Shown here: piece after piece, positions 1 through 5,727 of the stretch | Position numbering within the stretch: position 1 is the stretch's first letter | How the letters are laid out: each line of letters opens with the position of its first letter | NCBI GenBank assembly: GCA_015493405.1 | Contig: WGDF01000125.1 | Span: forward strand, 1 to 5,727 | Source of the DNA: Flavobacteriaceae bacterium | GTDB taxonomy: Bacteria; Bacteroidota; Bacteroidia; Flavobacteriales; Flavobacteriaceae | Reading direction: 5' to 3' | DNA length: 5,727 bases | The notes under the pieces: model-generated | The model's database searches: none | Seen by the model: only the letters and a program-made list of their open reading frames with translations | Told to the model about the DNA's origin: nothing | Translations under genes and position numbers: made by a program

Positions 1-405
1 CTTTTTATCGGTCTGATTTTATATATTTTATTTGAAGGCAAACGCAAACAAAGGGCTATTCCGGTCGTTGTGCCTCCTGTAAATGAGACTTTAAATTTCA
101 CTAAAACCATAGCCGAAATGTATCTTGAAAATAAGGAACATCGTTTAATAGGCTTGATGCATATCAATCATTTTTTTAAGTATGTCCGGCAACATTTACA
201 TCTTGATGTGAGAGAAAAACCTGAAATCTTAAACCAAAAAATTGCACAAAAATCACAAACGGATCCGGAGGTGGTGCAACGGCTATTTGAGATGATTGAC
301 TATATTCAACAAGCAGATAAAGTTTCGGGAGATACTATTTTAGCTTTAGAACAACAAATTGAATTGATTAAACATAAAAATAAGAAACATGACGTATCAA
401 AATAG
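1..405 (+). CDS. DUF4350-type membrane protein, C-terminal fragment (5' end outside window)
   Basis: The frame is open from the first base, giving 134 residues before the TAG at 403-405. No start codon is needed inside the window: the GTG at 70 lies after an obvious membrane segment and is not a credible start. The fragment begins inside a hydrophobic helix (LFIGLILYILFEG), followed by a basic stop-transfer stretch (KRKQR). A mostly helical soluble tail of about 115 residues comes next, including the FTKTIAEMYLENKEH stretch. This layout matches, from memory, the end of flavobacterial DUF4350 proteins, which usually lie directly upstream of moxR and DUF58 genes. By topology the tail should be cytoplasmic, where it could contact the MoxR ATPase (inference). 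The biochemical role of DUF4350 is not established. The 3' end overlaps the moxR start by 17 nt, so translational coupling is likely. Confidence 0.8.
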   Translation, partial: LFIGLILYILFEGKRKQRAIPVVVPPVNETLNFTKTIAEMYLENKEHRLIGLMHINHFFKYVRQHLHLDVREKPEILNQKIAQKSQTDPEVVQRLFEMIDYIQQADKVSGDTILALEQQIELIKHKNKKHDVSK

Positions 406-1357
406 AATTAATTTAGAAGAGTTAAATCTTGCTGTAACACAGATAAAAAAAGAATTGGGAAAAGTCATCATAGGGCAAGATGCTTTTATCGAATTGCTAT
501 TGACTGCTTTGCTAGCCAATGGTCATGTCCTGATAGAAGGTGTTCCGGGTATCGCTAAAACCCTCACGGCAAAGCTCTTGGCTCAAACCTTAAAAACAGA
601 TTTTAGTCGTATCCAATTTACGCCTGATCTGATGCCTTCCGATATATTGGGCACTTCTATCTTTAATATCAAAACGCAAGAATTTGAGTTTCATAAAGGG
701 CCTATATTTAGTCATTTTGTATTGATAGATGAAGTCAATCGATCGCCGGCTAAGACTCAGGCTGCTTTGTTTGAGGTCATGGAAGAGCAGCAAATTACCA
801 TGGATGGGGAAACCTATGTATTGTCAGCACCATTTTTTGTTTTGGCAACGCAAAATCCTATTGAGCAAGAAGGAACTTATGCTTTGCCGGAAGCGCAACT
901 GGATCGTTTTTTGTTTAAAATTAAAGTCGGTTATCCCAATGCTGAAGAAGAATTTGAAATTTTAAAATCTCATCATCTGCGACAAGGCAGCCAACCTGAA
1001 AAATTAATCCAACCGGTTATGACGGCAGCAGATTTATTGCGCTATAGACAATTGGTGCAAGAAATCGTCGTCGATGATAAAATTATGGCTTATATGGTTG
1101 AAATAATTCAGAAAACACGCAACCATTCCCATCTGTTTTTGGGCGGTTCACCACGGGCATCTTTGGCAACTTTGAATTCGGCCAAATCATTTGCCGCTAT
1201 TCAAGGGCGCGATTTTGTTATTCCCGACGATGTCAAACGCGTATTACCTGCGGTTATGCGGCATCGTGTGATTTTGAATCCTGAACAAGAAATGGAAGGT
1301 TTTACGGCTGATGATGTCATTAAAATGATTATTGAAAGTGTTGAAGTGCCCCGATAA
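389..1357 (+). CDS. MoxR-family AAA+ ATPase
   Basis: The 322-residue protein has the normal length for a MoxR ATPase. The AAA+ motifs are in order and intact: Walker A GVPGIAKT (51-58, Lys57), Walker B VLIDE (111-115, with the typical VNRSP after it), sensor 1 ATQNP (153-157), the LDRF arginine segment (171-174) and sensor 2 GSPRA (253-257). The C-terminal helical lid ends near 320. MoxR proteins hydrolyse ATP to remodel or mature partner proteins in the cytoplasm, usually together with a vWA or DUF58 partner encoded next door. The DUF58 gene 3 nt downstream is therefore the likely partner, with the upstream DUF4350 membrane protein as a third component (inference). The ATG at 389 is chosen because it precedes all conserved sequence and the next in-frame Met is residue 81, beyond Walker A. 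The upstream bases are A-rich with no clear Shine-Dalgarno. The client is unknown. Confidence 0.95.
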   Translation: MTYQNRINLEELNLAVTQIKKELGKVIIGQDAFIELLLTALLANGHVLIEGVPGIAKTLTAKLLAQTLKTDFSRIQFTPDLMPSDILGTSIFNIKTQEFEFHKGPIFSHFVLIDEVNRSPAKTQAALFEVMEEQQITMDGETYVLSAPFFVLATQNPIEQEGTYALPEAQLDRFLFKIKVGYPNAEEEFEILKSHHLRQGSQPEKLIQPVMTAADLLRYRQLVQEIVVDDKIMAYMVEIIQKTRNHSHLFLGGSPRASLATLNSAKSFAAIQGRDFVIPDDVKRVLPAVMRHRVILNPEQEMEGFTADDVIKMIIESVEVPR

Positions 1358-1360
1358 GAT

Positions 1361-2698
1361 ATGAAACAAATGAATCAATTTATAGGTCGCCTATTTTTTC
1401 ATCCCCGTTTTTATCTATTATGGGCGGTTATTGTTTTGTTGATTTTTTTGGGTTTTTGGTTTCCGGTATTATTTGTCCTCGGAAAATATACTTTTATCAT
1501 TTTTATCAGTCTTACTTTTTTCGATTTTATTTTTCTGGGATTTAGTGGTCGCATTAAAGCGCATCGGTATTTGCCTGAAAAACTCTCCAATGGAGATGAA
1601 AACAAAATCCGAATCGATGTAAGGCATACTTATCCTTTGCCTTTATCCTTGAAAATTATAGATGAATTACCGGTTCAATTTCAAAAAAGAGATTTTGAAT
1701 TGAAAATTCATCTCAATCCCAATGAAGAACGAGCTTTACATTACAGCTTAAAACCGGTTAAACGTGGCGTTTACGAATTTGGAAAGCTCAATGTTTTTTT
1801 CTATTCTCCATTGAAATTAGCCGGTATGCGTAAGCAGTTTTCAGTCGGTAAGCAAGTCAAAGTTTATCCGAGTTTTATACAAATGCGAAAATATGAATTA
1901 TTGGCTTTTTCCAATAAATCTCATTTTGGCATTAAACGTGTGAGACGTTTGGGGCATACTATGGAGTTTGAGCAAATAAAAGTTTACAACGAAGGCGATG
2001 ATTACCGCACTATAAATTGGAAATCGACTGCCAAGCATCAAACCCTGATGGTGAATCAATATCAAGATGAAAAATCGCAAAATGTATATGCATTGATTGA
2101 TATGGGGCGGACAATGGAACTGCCTTTCAACCAAATGACTCTTTTGGATTATGCGATTAATGCCACCCTGTCCTTTTCAAATATTGCAATGAAAAAAAAG
2201 GATAAAATGGGTTTGCTCACTTTTGAAAAGCAGATAAAAACTTTCATGAAACCCGGTCATAATCGGAAACATTTACAACAGATTTTTGAACAATTATATC
2301 AGCAAAAAACACATTTCAATGAAACGGATTTCGAACGTTTATACCGTTTTATTAGGCATCAAATACCGACTAGGAGTTTATTGATGTTATATACCAATTT
2401 TGAACACCTTAATTCGTTGAAACGACAAATGCCTTATTTGAAAAAAATAGCACAAAAACATTTGCTTGTTGTTATATTTTTCGAAAATACAGAACTTAAA
2501 CAAGTCTATAATAAACCTTTAGCTGATCACAAAACTTTGTATCATAAAATTATAATAGAGGATTTTAATCTTCAAAAAAAAGCCATGGTCAAGGAATTGC
2601 ATTTGCACAAGATACATACGGTTTTGACAGAACCCGAGAACTTAACGGCAGCAGTGATTAATAAATATCTTAAATTAAAAGCCCGAGGCTTAATCTAA
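1361..2698 (+). CDS. DUF58 domain (vWA-like) membrane protein
   Basis: This 445-residue protein starts with two closely spaced membrane segments (about 17-40 and 42-62). A beta-rich region follows (about 80-175), then the DUF58 signature VYNEGDDYRTINWKSTAK (208-225). The vWA-like strand ALIDMGRTM (244-252) comes next, and the Rossmann-like remainder runs to the end. DUF58 proteins are thought to be membrane-anchored partners of MoxR ATPases. The MIDAS-like position reads D247-M-G-R-T rather than DxSxS, so classical metal coordination is doubtful. As I recall, D-x-G-R is common in this branch and need not mean loss of function. The ATG at 1361 lies 3 nt after the moxR stop; a second in-frame ATG at 1370 would remove only three residues. 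No frameshift or truncation is visible. Confidence 0.93.
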   Translation: MKQMNQFIGRLFFHPRFYLLWAVIVLLIFLGFWFPVLFVLGKYTFIIFISLTFFDFIFLGFSGRIKAHRYLPEKLSNGDENKIRIDVRHTYPLPLSLKIIDELPVQFQKRDFELKIHLNPNEERALHYSLKPVKRGVYEFGKLNVFFYSPLKLAGMRKQFSVGKQVKVYPSFIQMRKYELLAFSNKSHFGIKRVRRLGHTMEFEQIKVYNEGDDYRTINWKSTAKHQTLMVNQYQDEKSQNVYALIDMGRTMELPFNQMTLLDYAINATLSFSNIAMKKKDKMGLLTFEKQIKTFMKPGHNRKHLQQIFEQLYQQKTHFNETDFERLYRFIRHQIPTRSLLMLYTNFEHLNSLKRQMPYLKKIAQKHLLVVIFFENTELKQVYNKPLADHKTLYHKIIIEDFNLQKKAMVKELHLHKIHTVLTEPENLTAAVINKYLKLKARGLI

Positions 2699-2710
2699 AT
2701 TTCAATCCAC

Positions 2711-3232
2711 ATGAATAATTTAAAACCCAAAATTCTGATTATATTTCTTTTGACTTTTTCCATTGCCAAAGCGCAATATACGGCTTCGGATATGCGTCAT
2801 TATATCAAAATAGAAAGCGGAATTTTAAAGTATTACACGACAACATTATCTGAAAATTCAAACGTTTTTAGACTTACAGACCAATCTTTTGATATCAATG
2901 CCATTTGGGGCTGGGATTTTAACGAGAAAAAACATTTGGGACTTGGCGGGGGCTATTTCAATAGTCCGGATGCGCAAGGCGCTTCACTTTTTGGTGAAGT
3001 TAATTTTTATGTTTCCAATACTTACTTAAATCCATATATCGGAGGGCGGTTGGGATATGCCTATTTATATCCCGATGGATTTCAAGCACAAGGCAATGTA
3101 ATGGCTTCGTTTTTGGTTGGTTTACAAATCAAATTGGGTATGTATAATTATAGAGCCATTTATTTGCAATCCGGCTTATTGTATGAGCATAAAACCTTAT
3201 TTATGCCTTTAAGATTGGGTTTTAAATTTTAA
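2711..3232 (+). CDS. Small predicted outer-membrane beta-barrel protein
   Basis: The 173-residue product has a clear Sec signal peptide: basic start (K5, K7), hydrophobic core ILIIFLLTFSIA and a probable signal peptidase I site after AKA (residue 21), leaving mature Gln22. The rest alternates polar and hydrophobic or aromatic residues in about eight candidate strands: near 31-40, 59-68, 75-83, 91-101, 107-118, 129-141, 147-159 and 165-173. Glycine- and aromatic-rich turns separate them. It ends in Phe (LGFKF), the terminal aromatic residue typical of BAM substrates. This fits an eight-stranded OmpX/OmpA-like or porin-family barrel, but I do not recognise a named family and function is unknown. 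It starts 12 nt after the DUF58 stop with no visible promoter between, so it is probably the last gene of the MoxR operon. The ATG at 2711 sits just ahead of the signal peptide. Confidence 0.75.
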   Translation: MNNLKPKILIIFLLTFSIAKAQYTASDMRHYIKIESGILKYYTTTLSENSNVFRLTDQSFDINAIWGWDFNEKKHLGLGGGYFNSPDAQGASLFGEVNFYVSNTYLNPYIGGRLGYAYLYPDGFQAQGNVMASFLVGLQIKLGMYNYRAIYLQSGLLYEHKTLFMPLRLGFKF

Positions 3233-3246
3233 TCTAAAGATTTTTT
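3207..3246 (+). terminator. Possible weak intrinsic terminator for the + strand operon
   Basis: The left arm ctttaagatt (3207-3216) pairs with aatctaaag (3231-3239), leaving one bulged A. Three G-T wobble pairs can extend the stem inward, leaving a loop of about 8 nt. A run of six T (3241-3246) follows on the + strand. The left arm lies inside the end of the beta-barrel gene and the right arm spans its stop and the end of the convergent DUF423 gene. The stem is AT-rich and therefore weak. There is no comparable T-run for the opposite strand. Confidence 0.35.
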
Positions 3247-3614
3247 ACTTTCCAGTATTTAAAAGCTAGCATCAGCCAGCCTACGATAAACATAATCCCT
3301 CCCAAAGGTGTGATAAACCAAATGCTTTTGGCTTGCACCACGTGCAAACTGATGAGATAAATAGATCCGGAAAACAAAGTTATCCCTGTCAAAAAAGTAT
3401 GACTGATCATTATTTTGGTACGCCGGTCAAATAATCTGAAATTAAAAATGCTTAAAATAGCCAGAACATGAACGATTTGGTAAAAAACAGCTGTTTTATA
3501 ATTGGTCAGATCTTCCGGATTCATTTGATGTTTTAAAGCATGGGCACCTAAGGCGCCTAATATAATCGCCAAAGCGCCATATAGGGCCGTTAAAATAAGT
3601 GTATTTTTGATCAT
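3234..3614 (-). CDS. DUF423 family inner-membrane protein
   Basis: The 126-residue protein has four predicted membrane helices (about 5-25, 42-60, 68-90 and 98-120), the usual size and topology for DUF423 (the E. coli YgdD family). Conserved family features are visible: GALGAHALK (20-28), the YKTAVFYQIVH segment (39-49), the FSGSIYL stretch (81-87) and TPLGG...GW (102-113). The biochemical function of the family is unknown. It starts at an ATG 9 nt after the AraC-family gene and on the same strand, so the two are probably co-transcribed and the regulator may influence its expression (inference). The bases before the start are A/T-rich with no Shine-Dalgarno. It ends with TAG one base from the stop of the convergent beta-barrel gene. 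I see no intrinsic terminator for this strand. Confidence 0.9.
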   Translation of the reverse strand: MIKNTLILTALYGALAIILGALGAHALKHQMNPEDLTNYKTAVFYQIVHVLAILSIFNFRLFDRRTKIMISHTFLTGITLFSGSIYLISLHVVQAKSIWFITPLGGIMFIVGWLMLAFKYWKVKNL

Positions 3615-3623
3615 AATATTTAT

Positions 3624-4487
3624 TTATAAGTTTTGAATGTATTTTTTTGGGGTGATCCCAAATTTCTTTTTAAAAGCTACTACAAAATGTGTCGGAGCAG
3701 AATATCCCATTTGATAGCTGACTTCTTTGACACTATATTTTCGGCTCATAAGCAGATGCCGGCCGAGTTCTAATTTGTAGTTCAAAATATACTTGTAAAC
3801 AGGCGCGCCGTAAATTTCTTTAAAACCTTTTTTTAGGACATTTACGGGCAACAATACTTGGGTGGCTAAATCTTCGATAGCCGGTGGCTCATTGATATTG
3901 GCAACCAATATTTCTTTGGCTTTTTTTATTTTTTCAATGACACGCTCATCTTTGAGTTTTGGACAATTCTGATCTTTAGAAGGGACAGATTGATCAAAAT
4001 AATAAGTGAAAAATTCCAAGATTTTTGCTTTGATATATATTAAATCGAATTTATTTTGAATCTCCCGATTATAGATTTGATTCAAAATAATCATCTCATT
4101 GGCGGTCAAAGTTTTTTTGGCATAGAGTTTTTTTTGTTTATTGTCAGGTCTGAAAAAGCTGAAATCGATGGCGAAATCATCTAATAATTTATGTATGGCA
4201 TCTAATGAAAACAGAAGTGACAGCATTTTGCTTTGAGATGCGATATAAGCATCAATGGGAATAATATTTTTAGGATTAAAAAACAATAACGATTTATTCT
4301 CATTGATTTCCAATTGGTGTGTGCCTTTAATAATATGGAATGAAACGGCACCTTCCAAAGTAAAATGAAATTGGATATGTAAAGCTTTTTTTTTGGTATT
4401 TAGTTTGATGGCTTTATCAGCGTAATTGAGTGTTTTAAGCACCATTAATTGGTCATCAATTTCTATTTCCTTAAAAAAATCTCCCAT
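3624..4487 (-). CDS. AraC-family transcriptional regulator
   Basis: From the ATG at 4487-4485 the protein has 287 residues. The C-terminal third is a complete AraC DNA-binding domain. A first helix-turn-helix lies around 203-224 (AIEDLATQ...LKKGFKE) and a second around 252-276, with the signature VSYQMGYSAPTHFVVAFKKKFGITP ending near 280. The N-terminal part (about 35-115) looks like a PchR-type cupin-like sensor domain (IQFHFTLEGAVSFHI, then FFNPKN), so it may sense a small ligand, though the ligand cannot be read from sequence. The frame stays open upstream to a TTG at 4520, but that would add an unconserved, Cys-containing leader and would overlap the probable -7 promoter element, so the ATG is preferred. 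It is followed by the DUF423 gene. A 21-bp-spaced direct repeat upstream could be its own operator (inference). Confidence 0.9.
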   Translation of the reverse strand: MGDFFKEIEIDDQLMVLKTLNYADKAIKLNTKKKALHIQFHFTLEGAVSFHIIKGTHQLEINENKSLLFFNPKNIIPIDAYIASQSKMLSLLFSLDAIHKLLDDFAIDFSFFRPDNKQKKLYAKKTLTANEMIILNQIYNREIQNKFDLIYIKAKILEFFTYYFDQSVPSKDQNCPKLKDERVIEKIKKAKEILVANINEPPAIEDLATQVLLPVNVLKKGFKEIYGAPVYKYILNYKLELGRHLLMSRKYSVKEVSYQMGYSAPTHFVVAFKKKFGITPKKYIQNL

Positions 4488-4508
4488 AGGTTGGTTTAAA
4501 TTACAAGA

Positions 4509-4517
4509 GCAAAAATA
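4509..4517 (-). promoter_or_regulatory. Probable -7 promoter element of the araC-like gene
   Basis: On the minus strand this reads TATTTTTGC, matching the Bacteroidota sigma-ABfrA -7 consensus TAnnTTTG followed by C. It lies 21 nt before the preferred ATG at 4487, implying a leader of roughly 15 nt. I find no TTG or TTTG -33 element at the expected distance, so the promoter may be weak or depend on an activator. In such AT-rich DNA a chance match is possible. Confidence 0.45.
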
Positions 4518-4562
4518 CAATTAATTTTGAGAGGTATTTTGATTTATACTAAATAAAATATT

Positions 4563-4592
4563 TTTTTCGATGTTTATTATGCGTTTTTCGAT
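4563..4592. repeat. Pair of 9-bp direct repeats spaced 21 bp, candidate regulator half-sites
   Basis: TTTTTCGAT occurs at 4563-4571 and again at 4584-4592, 21 bp start to start, which is two helical turns. AraC-family activators commonly bind two directly repeated half-sites at this spacing. The pair is about 46 bp upstream of the probable -7 element of the AraC-family gene, a position compatible with activation or autoregulation. Part of each repeat is a T-run, which weakens the case, but the CGAT ends match exactly. Confidence 0.35.
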
Positions 4593-4614
4593 ATTTTTTT
4601 GATGAGGGTTGAAC

Positions 4615-4623
4615 TATATTTGC
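4615..4623 (+). promoter_or_regulatory. Unassigned + strand -7-like promoter motif
   Basis: TATATTTGC fits the Bacteroidota TAnnTTTG(C) -7 element on the + strand. No + strand gene lies downstream; the next + strand structure is the hairpin at 4693-4727. The nearest upstream TTG (4599-4601) is only 13 bp away, shorter than the usual gap of about 17-23 bp. It may be a chance match or the promoter of a short RNA. Confidence 0.25.
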
Positions 4624-4692
4624 ATCATTATTTTATCAGCGCTTTAATAAGCTTTGGTAATTTTTTTCATAATTGAGTATATTTTGGTTAGT

Positions 4693-4727
4693 ATAAAAGC
4701 CCTTTGACCCCCTCAAAGGGCTTTTAT
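4693..4727. terminator. Strong bidirectional intrinsic terminator after rodA
   Basis: A perfect 15-bp inverted repeat (4693-4707 with 4713-4727) encloses a 5-nt loop that is CCCCC on the + strand and GGGGG on the - strand. The stem core is AAAGCCCTTTGA-type sequence, and the outer arms end in TTTTAT in both directions, providing a T-tract on either strand. It begins two bases after the rodA stop, so its main job is to end that minus-strand transcript. By symmetry it would also stop any + strand transcript coming from the intergenic gap. Confidence 0.9.
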
Positions 4728-4729
4728 GA

Positions 4730-5727
4730 TTACCAATCTTCAACACGGTGAGCATCAAATTTTAAAAAGATAAAAAGCATTAAGGTAAAGGCCCATAAGG
4801 AGGATCCGCCATAACTCAAGAAGGGTAATGGAATGCCAATGGTGGGGAAAAGCCCTAAAACCATAAGCATATTTAAAGCAAAATGAAAAAATAAAATACT
4901 GATAACACCGTAACCGAGCAATCTGGAAAATTTTTGTTTTTGTCGTTCTGCTAAGAACAGTAATCGGATCAGCAAGAATGTATAGAGTAAGACAACGACT
5001 AAAGTCCCCAAAAATCCCCATTGCTCACCTATGACTGTTAAAATCCAGTCGGTATGTTGTTCCGGAATGTAATCTCCGGTTGTTTGAGAGCCTTTGAGCA
5101 AGCCTTTACCATAGATTCCTCCTGATCCAATGGCGATTAAAGCCTGTTTTAGATTGTAACCTGTTCCTTTATCGTCATTTTTTTTTCCTAAAACGATTTC
5201 TATCCGGTTACGTTGGTGTGGTTTCAATACTTTGTTAAAAACAACATGAGTGCCCAATGTTGTCAGAAGCGAAATGATTAAGACAAAACCGGTTTGTAGC
5301 CAATAGATTCTTTTAAATTTATAATAGGTAAAACTATTGACCAGCAAGTATATTAATAGGAGCGTTACAACAATGGGTTTTTGACCAAAATAAATCGTTA
5401 AAATAAACAATCCTGAGATCAAAATAGCAAAAGCAAAATATAAAATGGAAAGTCCATCACGGTATAAAACCAAAAAAAGTGAGAGGAAAATAATGGCGGA
5501 ACCCAGATCGGGTTGTAATAATATAAGCAGAATCGGAGCTGAAATCAACAAAGTTGCTTGCATTAAATTTTTAAAATGTGTGATTTTAAAATCAGGTTCC
5601 GTCAATAACTTTGCGAGTCCCAATATTGTAAATAGTTTTACAAACTCGGCAGGTTGGATACTGAAACTACCAAAACGAAACCATGAACGGTTGCCATTGA
5701 TATTGGCCCCTGCTACCAAAACCAAAA
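4730..5727 (-). CDS. rodA: Rod shape-determining SEDS glycosyltransferase RodA, partial (N-terminus outside window)
   Basis: The frame is open to the window edge, giving 332 complete codons plus the stop; the N-terminal part, perhaps 90 residues, is missing. There is no real start inside the window: the first full codon is a TTG within the conserved region. SEDS/RodA hallmarks are present. Near the start are NGNRSWFRFG and IQPAEFVK. The central loop has NRIEIVLG, GTGYNLKQALIAIGSGG and GKGLLKGSQT. Then comes PEQHTDW, whose Asp (residue 226 counting that TTG as 1) aligns with the essential SEDS aspartate. The end has PTIGIPLPFLSYGGSS. About nine membrane helices are visible. RodA polymerises lipid II glycan strands during elongation with its partner PBP2. 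The long, RodA-like central loop and GSQTTGDYIPEQHTD favour RodA over FtsW. It ends right before a strong terminator, so it is probably the last gene of its operon. Confidence 0.93.
   Translation of the reverse strand, partial: LVLVAGANINGNRSWFRFGSFSIQPAEFVKLFTILGLAKLLTEPDFKITHFKNLMQATLLISAPILLILLQPDLGSAIIFLSLFLVLYRDGLSILYFAFAILISGLFILTIYFGQKPIVVTLLLIYLLVNSFTYYKFKRIYWLQTGFVLIISLLTTLGTHVVFNKVLKPHQRNRIEIVLGKKNDDKGTGYNLKQALIAIGSGGIYGKGLLKGSQTTGDYIPEQHTDWILTVIGEQWGFLGTLVVVLLYTFLLIRLLFLAERQKQKFSRLLGYGVISILFFHFALNMLMVLGLFPTIGIPLPFLSYGGSSLWAFTLMLFIFLKFDAHRVEDW

Larger units (their letters stand above)
4488..4729. other. Intergenic region between rodA and the AraC-family gene
   Basis: This 242-bp stretch is the only sizeable gap in the window. 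It is very AT-rich with several T-runs (for example 4561-4567). It contains the rodA terminator, the probable -7 element of the AraC-family gene, the TTTTTCGAT repeat pair and one unassigned + strand -7-like motif. I see no convincing small coding sequence in it, and no tRNA or riboswitch-like fold. Confidence 0.8.

Noticed and set aside
70..405. GTG at 70 as the start of a small independent gene upstream of moxR
   Set aside because: The frame is open to the window edge and the residues before the GTG form a membrane helix with a basic flank that matches the DUF4350 layout.
590..793. Open frame of 67 codons on the minus strand
   Set aside because: It lies entirely inside moxR, has no recognisable protein features and is antisense to conserved AAA+ motifs.
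729..965. Open frame of 78 codons on the + strand
   Set aside because: Out-of-frame overlap with the conserved core of moxR; its composition does not look like a real protein.
1411..1605. Open frame of 64 codons on the minus strand
   Set aside because: Antisense to the membrane segments of the DUF58 gene, with no promoter or family resemblance.
1898..2134. Open frame of 78 codons on the minus strand
   Set aside because: Antisense to the conserved DUF58 signature, so it is best explained as a shadow.
2194..2200. A AAA AAG heptamer in the DUF58 frame, which resembles a -1 frameshift site followed at once by a stop in the -1 frame
   Set aside because: A-runs are common in such AT-rich DNA, I see no stimulatory hairpin or upstream Shine-Dalgarno, and truncation would cut the vWA-like domain in the middle.
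4755..5021. Open frame of 88 codons on the minus strand
   Set aside because: Same strand as rodA but another frame, entirely inside conserved rodA sequence.
1..5727. CRISPR arrays, insertion sequences, tRNA or rRNA genes, phage or defence genes
   Set aside because: No repeat-spacer pattern, transposase, terminal inverted repeats or structural RNA signature was seen in either strand.

Overview
The window looks like an ordinary chromosomal segment from a member of the Bacteroidota, most likely Flavobacteriales. The DNA is AT-rich, none of the visible starts has a convincing Shine-Dalgarno sequence, TAnnTTTG-type (-7) promoter motifs occur in the one real intergenic gap, and the proteins (DUF4350/MoxR/DUF58 cluster, RodA, PchR-like AraC regulator, DUF423) match what is typical of that group. 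I see no mobile element, CRISPR array, tRNA or rRNA.

Positions 1-3232 (+ strand) hold the end of a tight operon. It contains the C-terminal part of a DUF4350 membrane protein, a complete MoxR-family AAA+ ATPase, a complete membrane-anchored DUF58 (vWA-like) protein, and a small predicted outer-membrane beta-barrel protein. The genes overlap by 17 nt or are separated by only 3 and 12 nt, so they are probably co-transcribed and translationally coupled. MoxR-DUF58 pairs are thought to act as chaperone-like ATPase plus adaptor systems at the cell envelope; the exact client is unknown.

Positions 3234-4487 (- strand) hold an AraC-family regulator followed by a DUF423 membrane protein 9 nt downstream. 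DUF423 converges on the beta-barrel gene with one base between the stop codons, and a weak hairpin plus T-tract spans that junction.

Positions 4488-4729 are the only sizeable non-coding stretch. It holds the probable araC promoter, a pair of 9-bp direct repeats 21 bp apart (candidate regulator half-sites), an unassigned + strand promoter-like motif, and a very strong bidirectional terminator. Positions 4730-5727 (- strand) are the C-terminal three quarters of a SEDS peptidoglycan polymerase, RodA, cut by the window edge.

Nothing here is strong evidence for a new biological system. The items most worth checking are the regulatory structures in the 4488-4729 gap, the beta-barrel gene at the end of the MoxR operon, and the convergent junction at 3207-3246.
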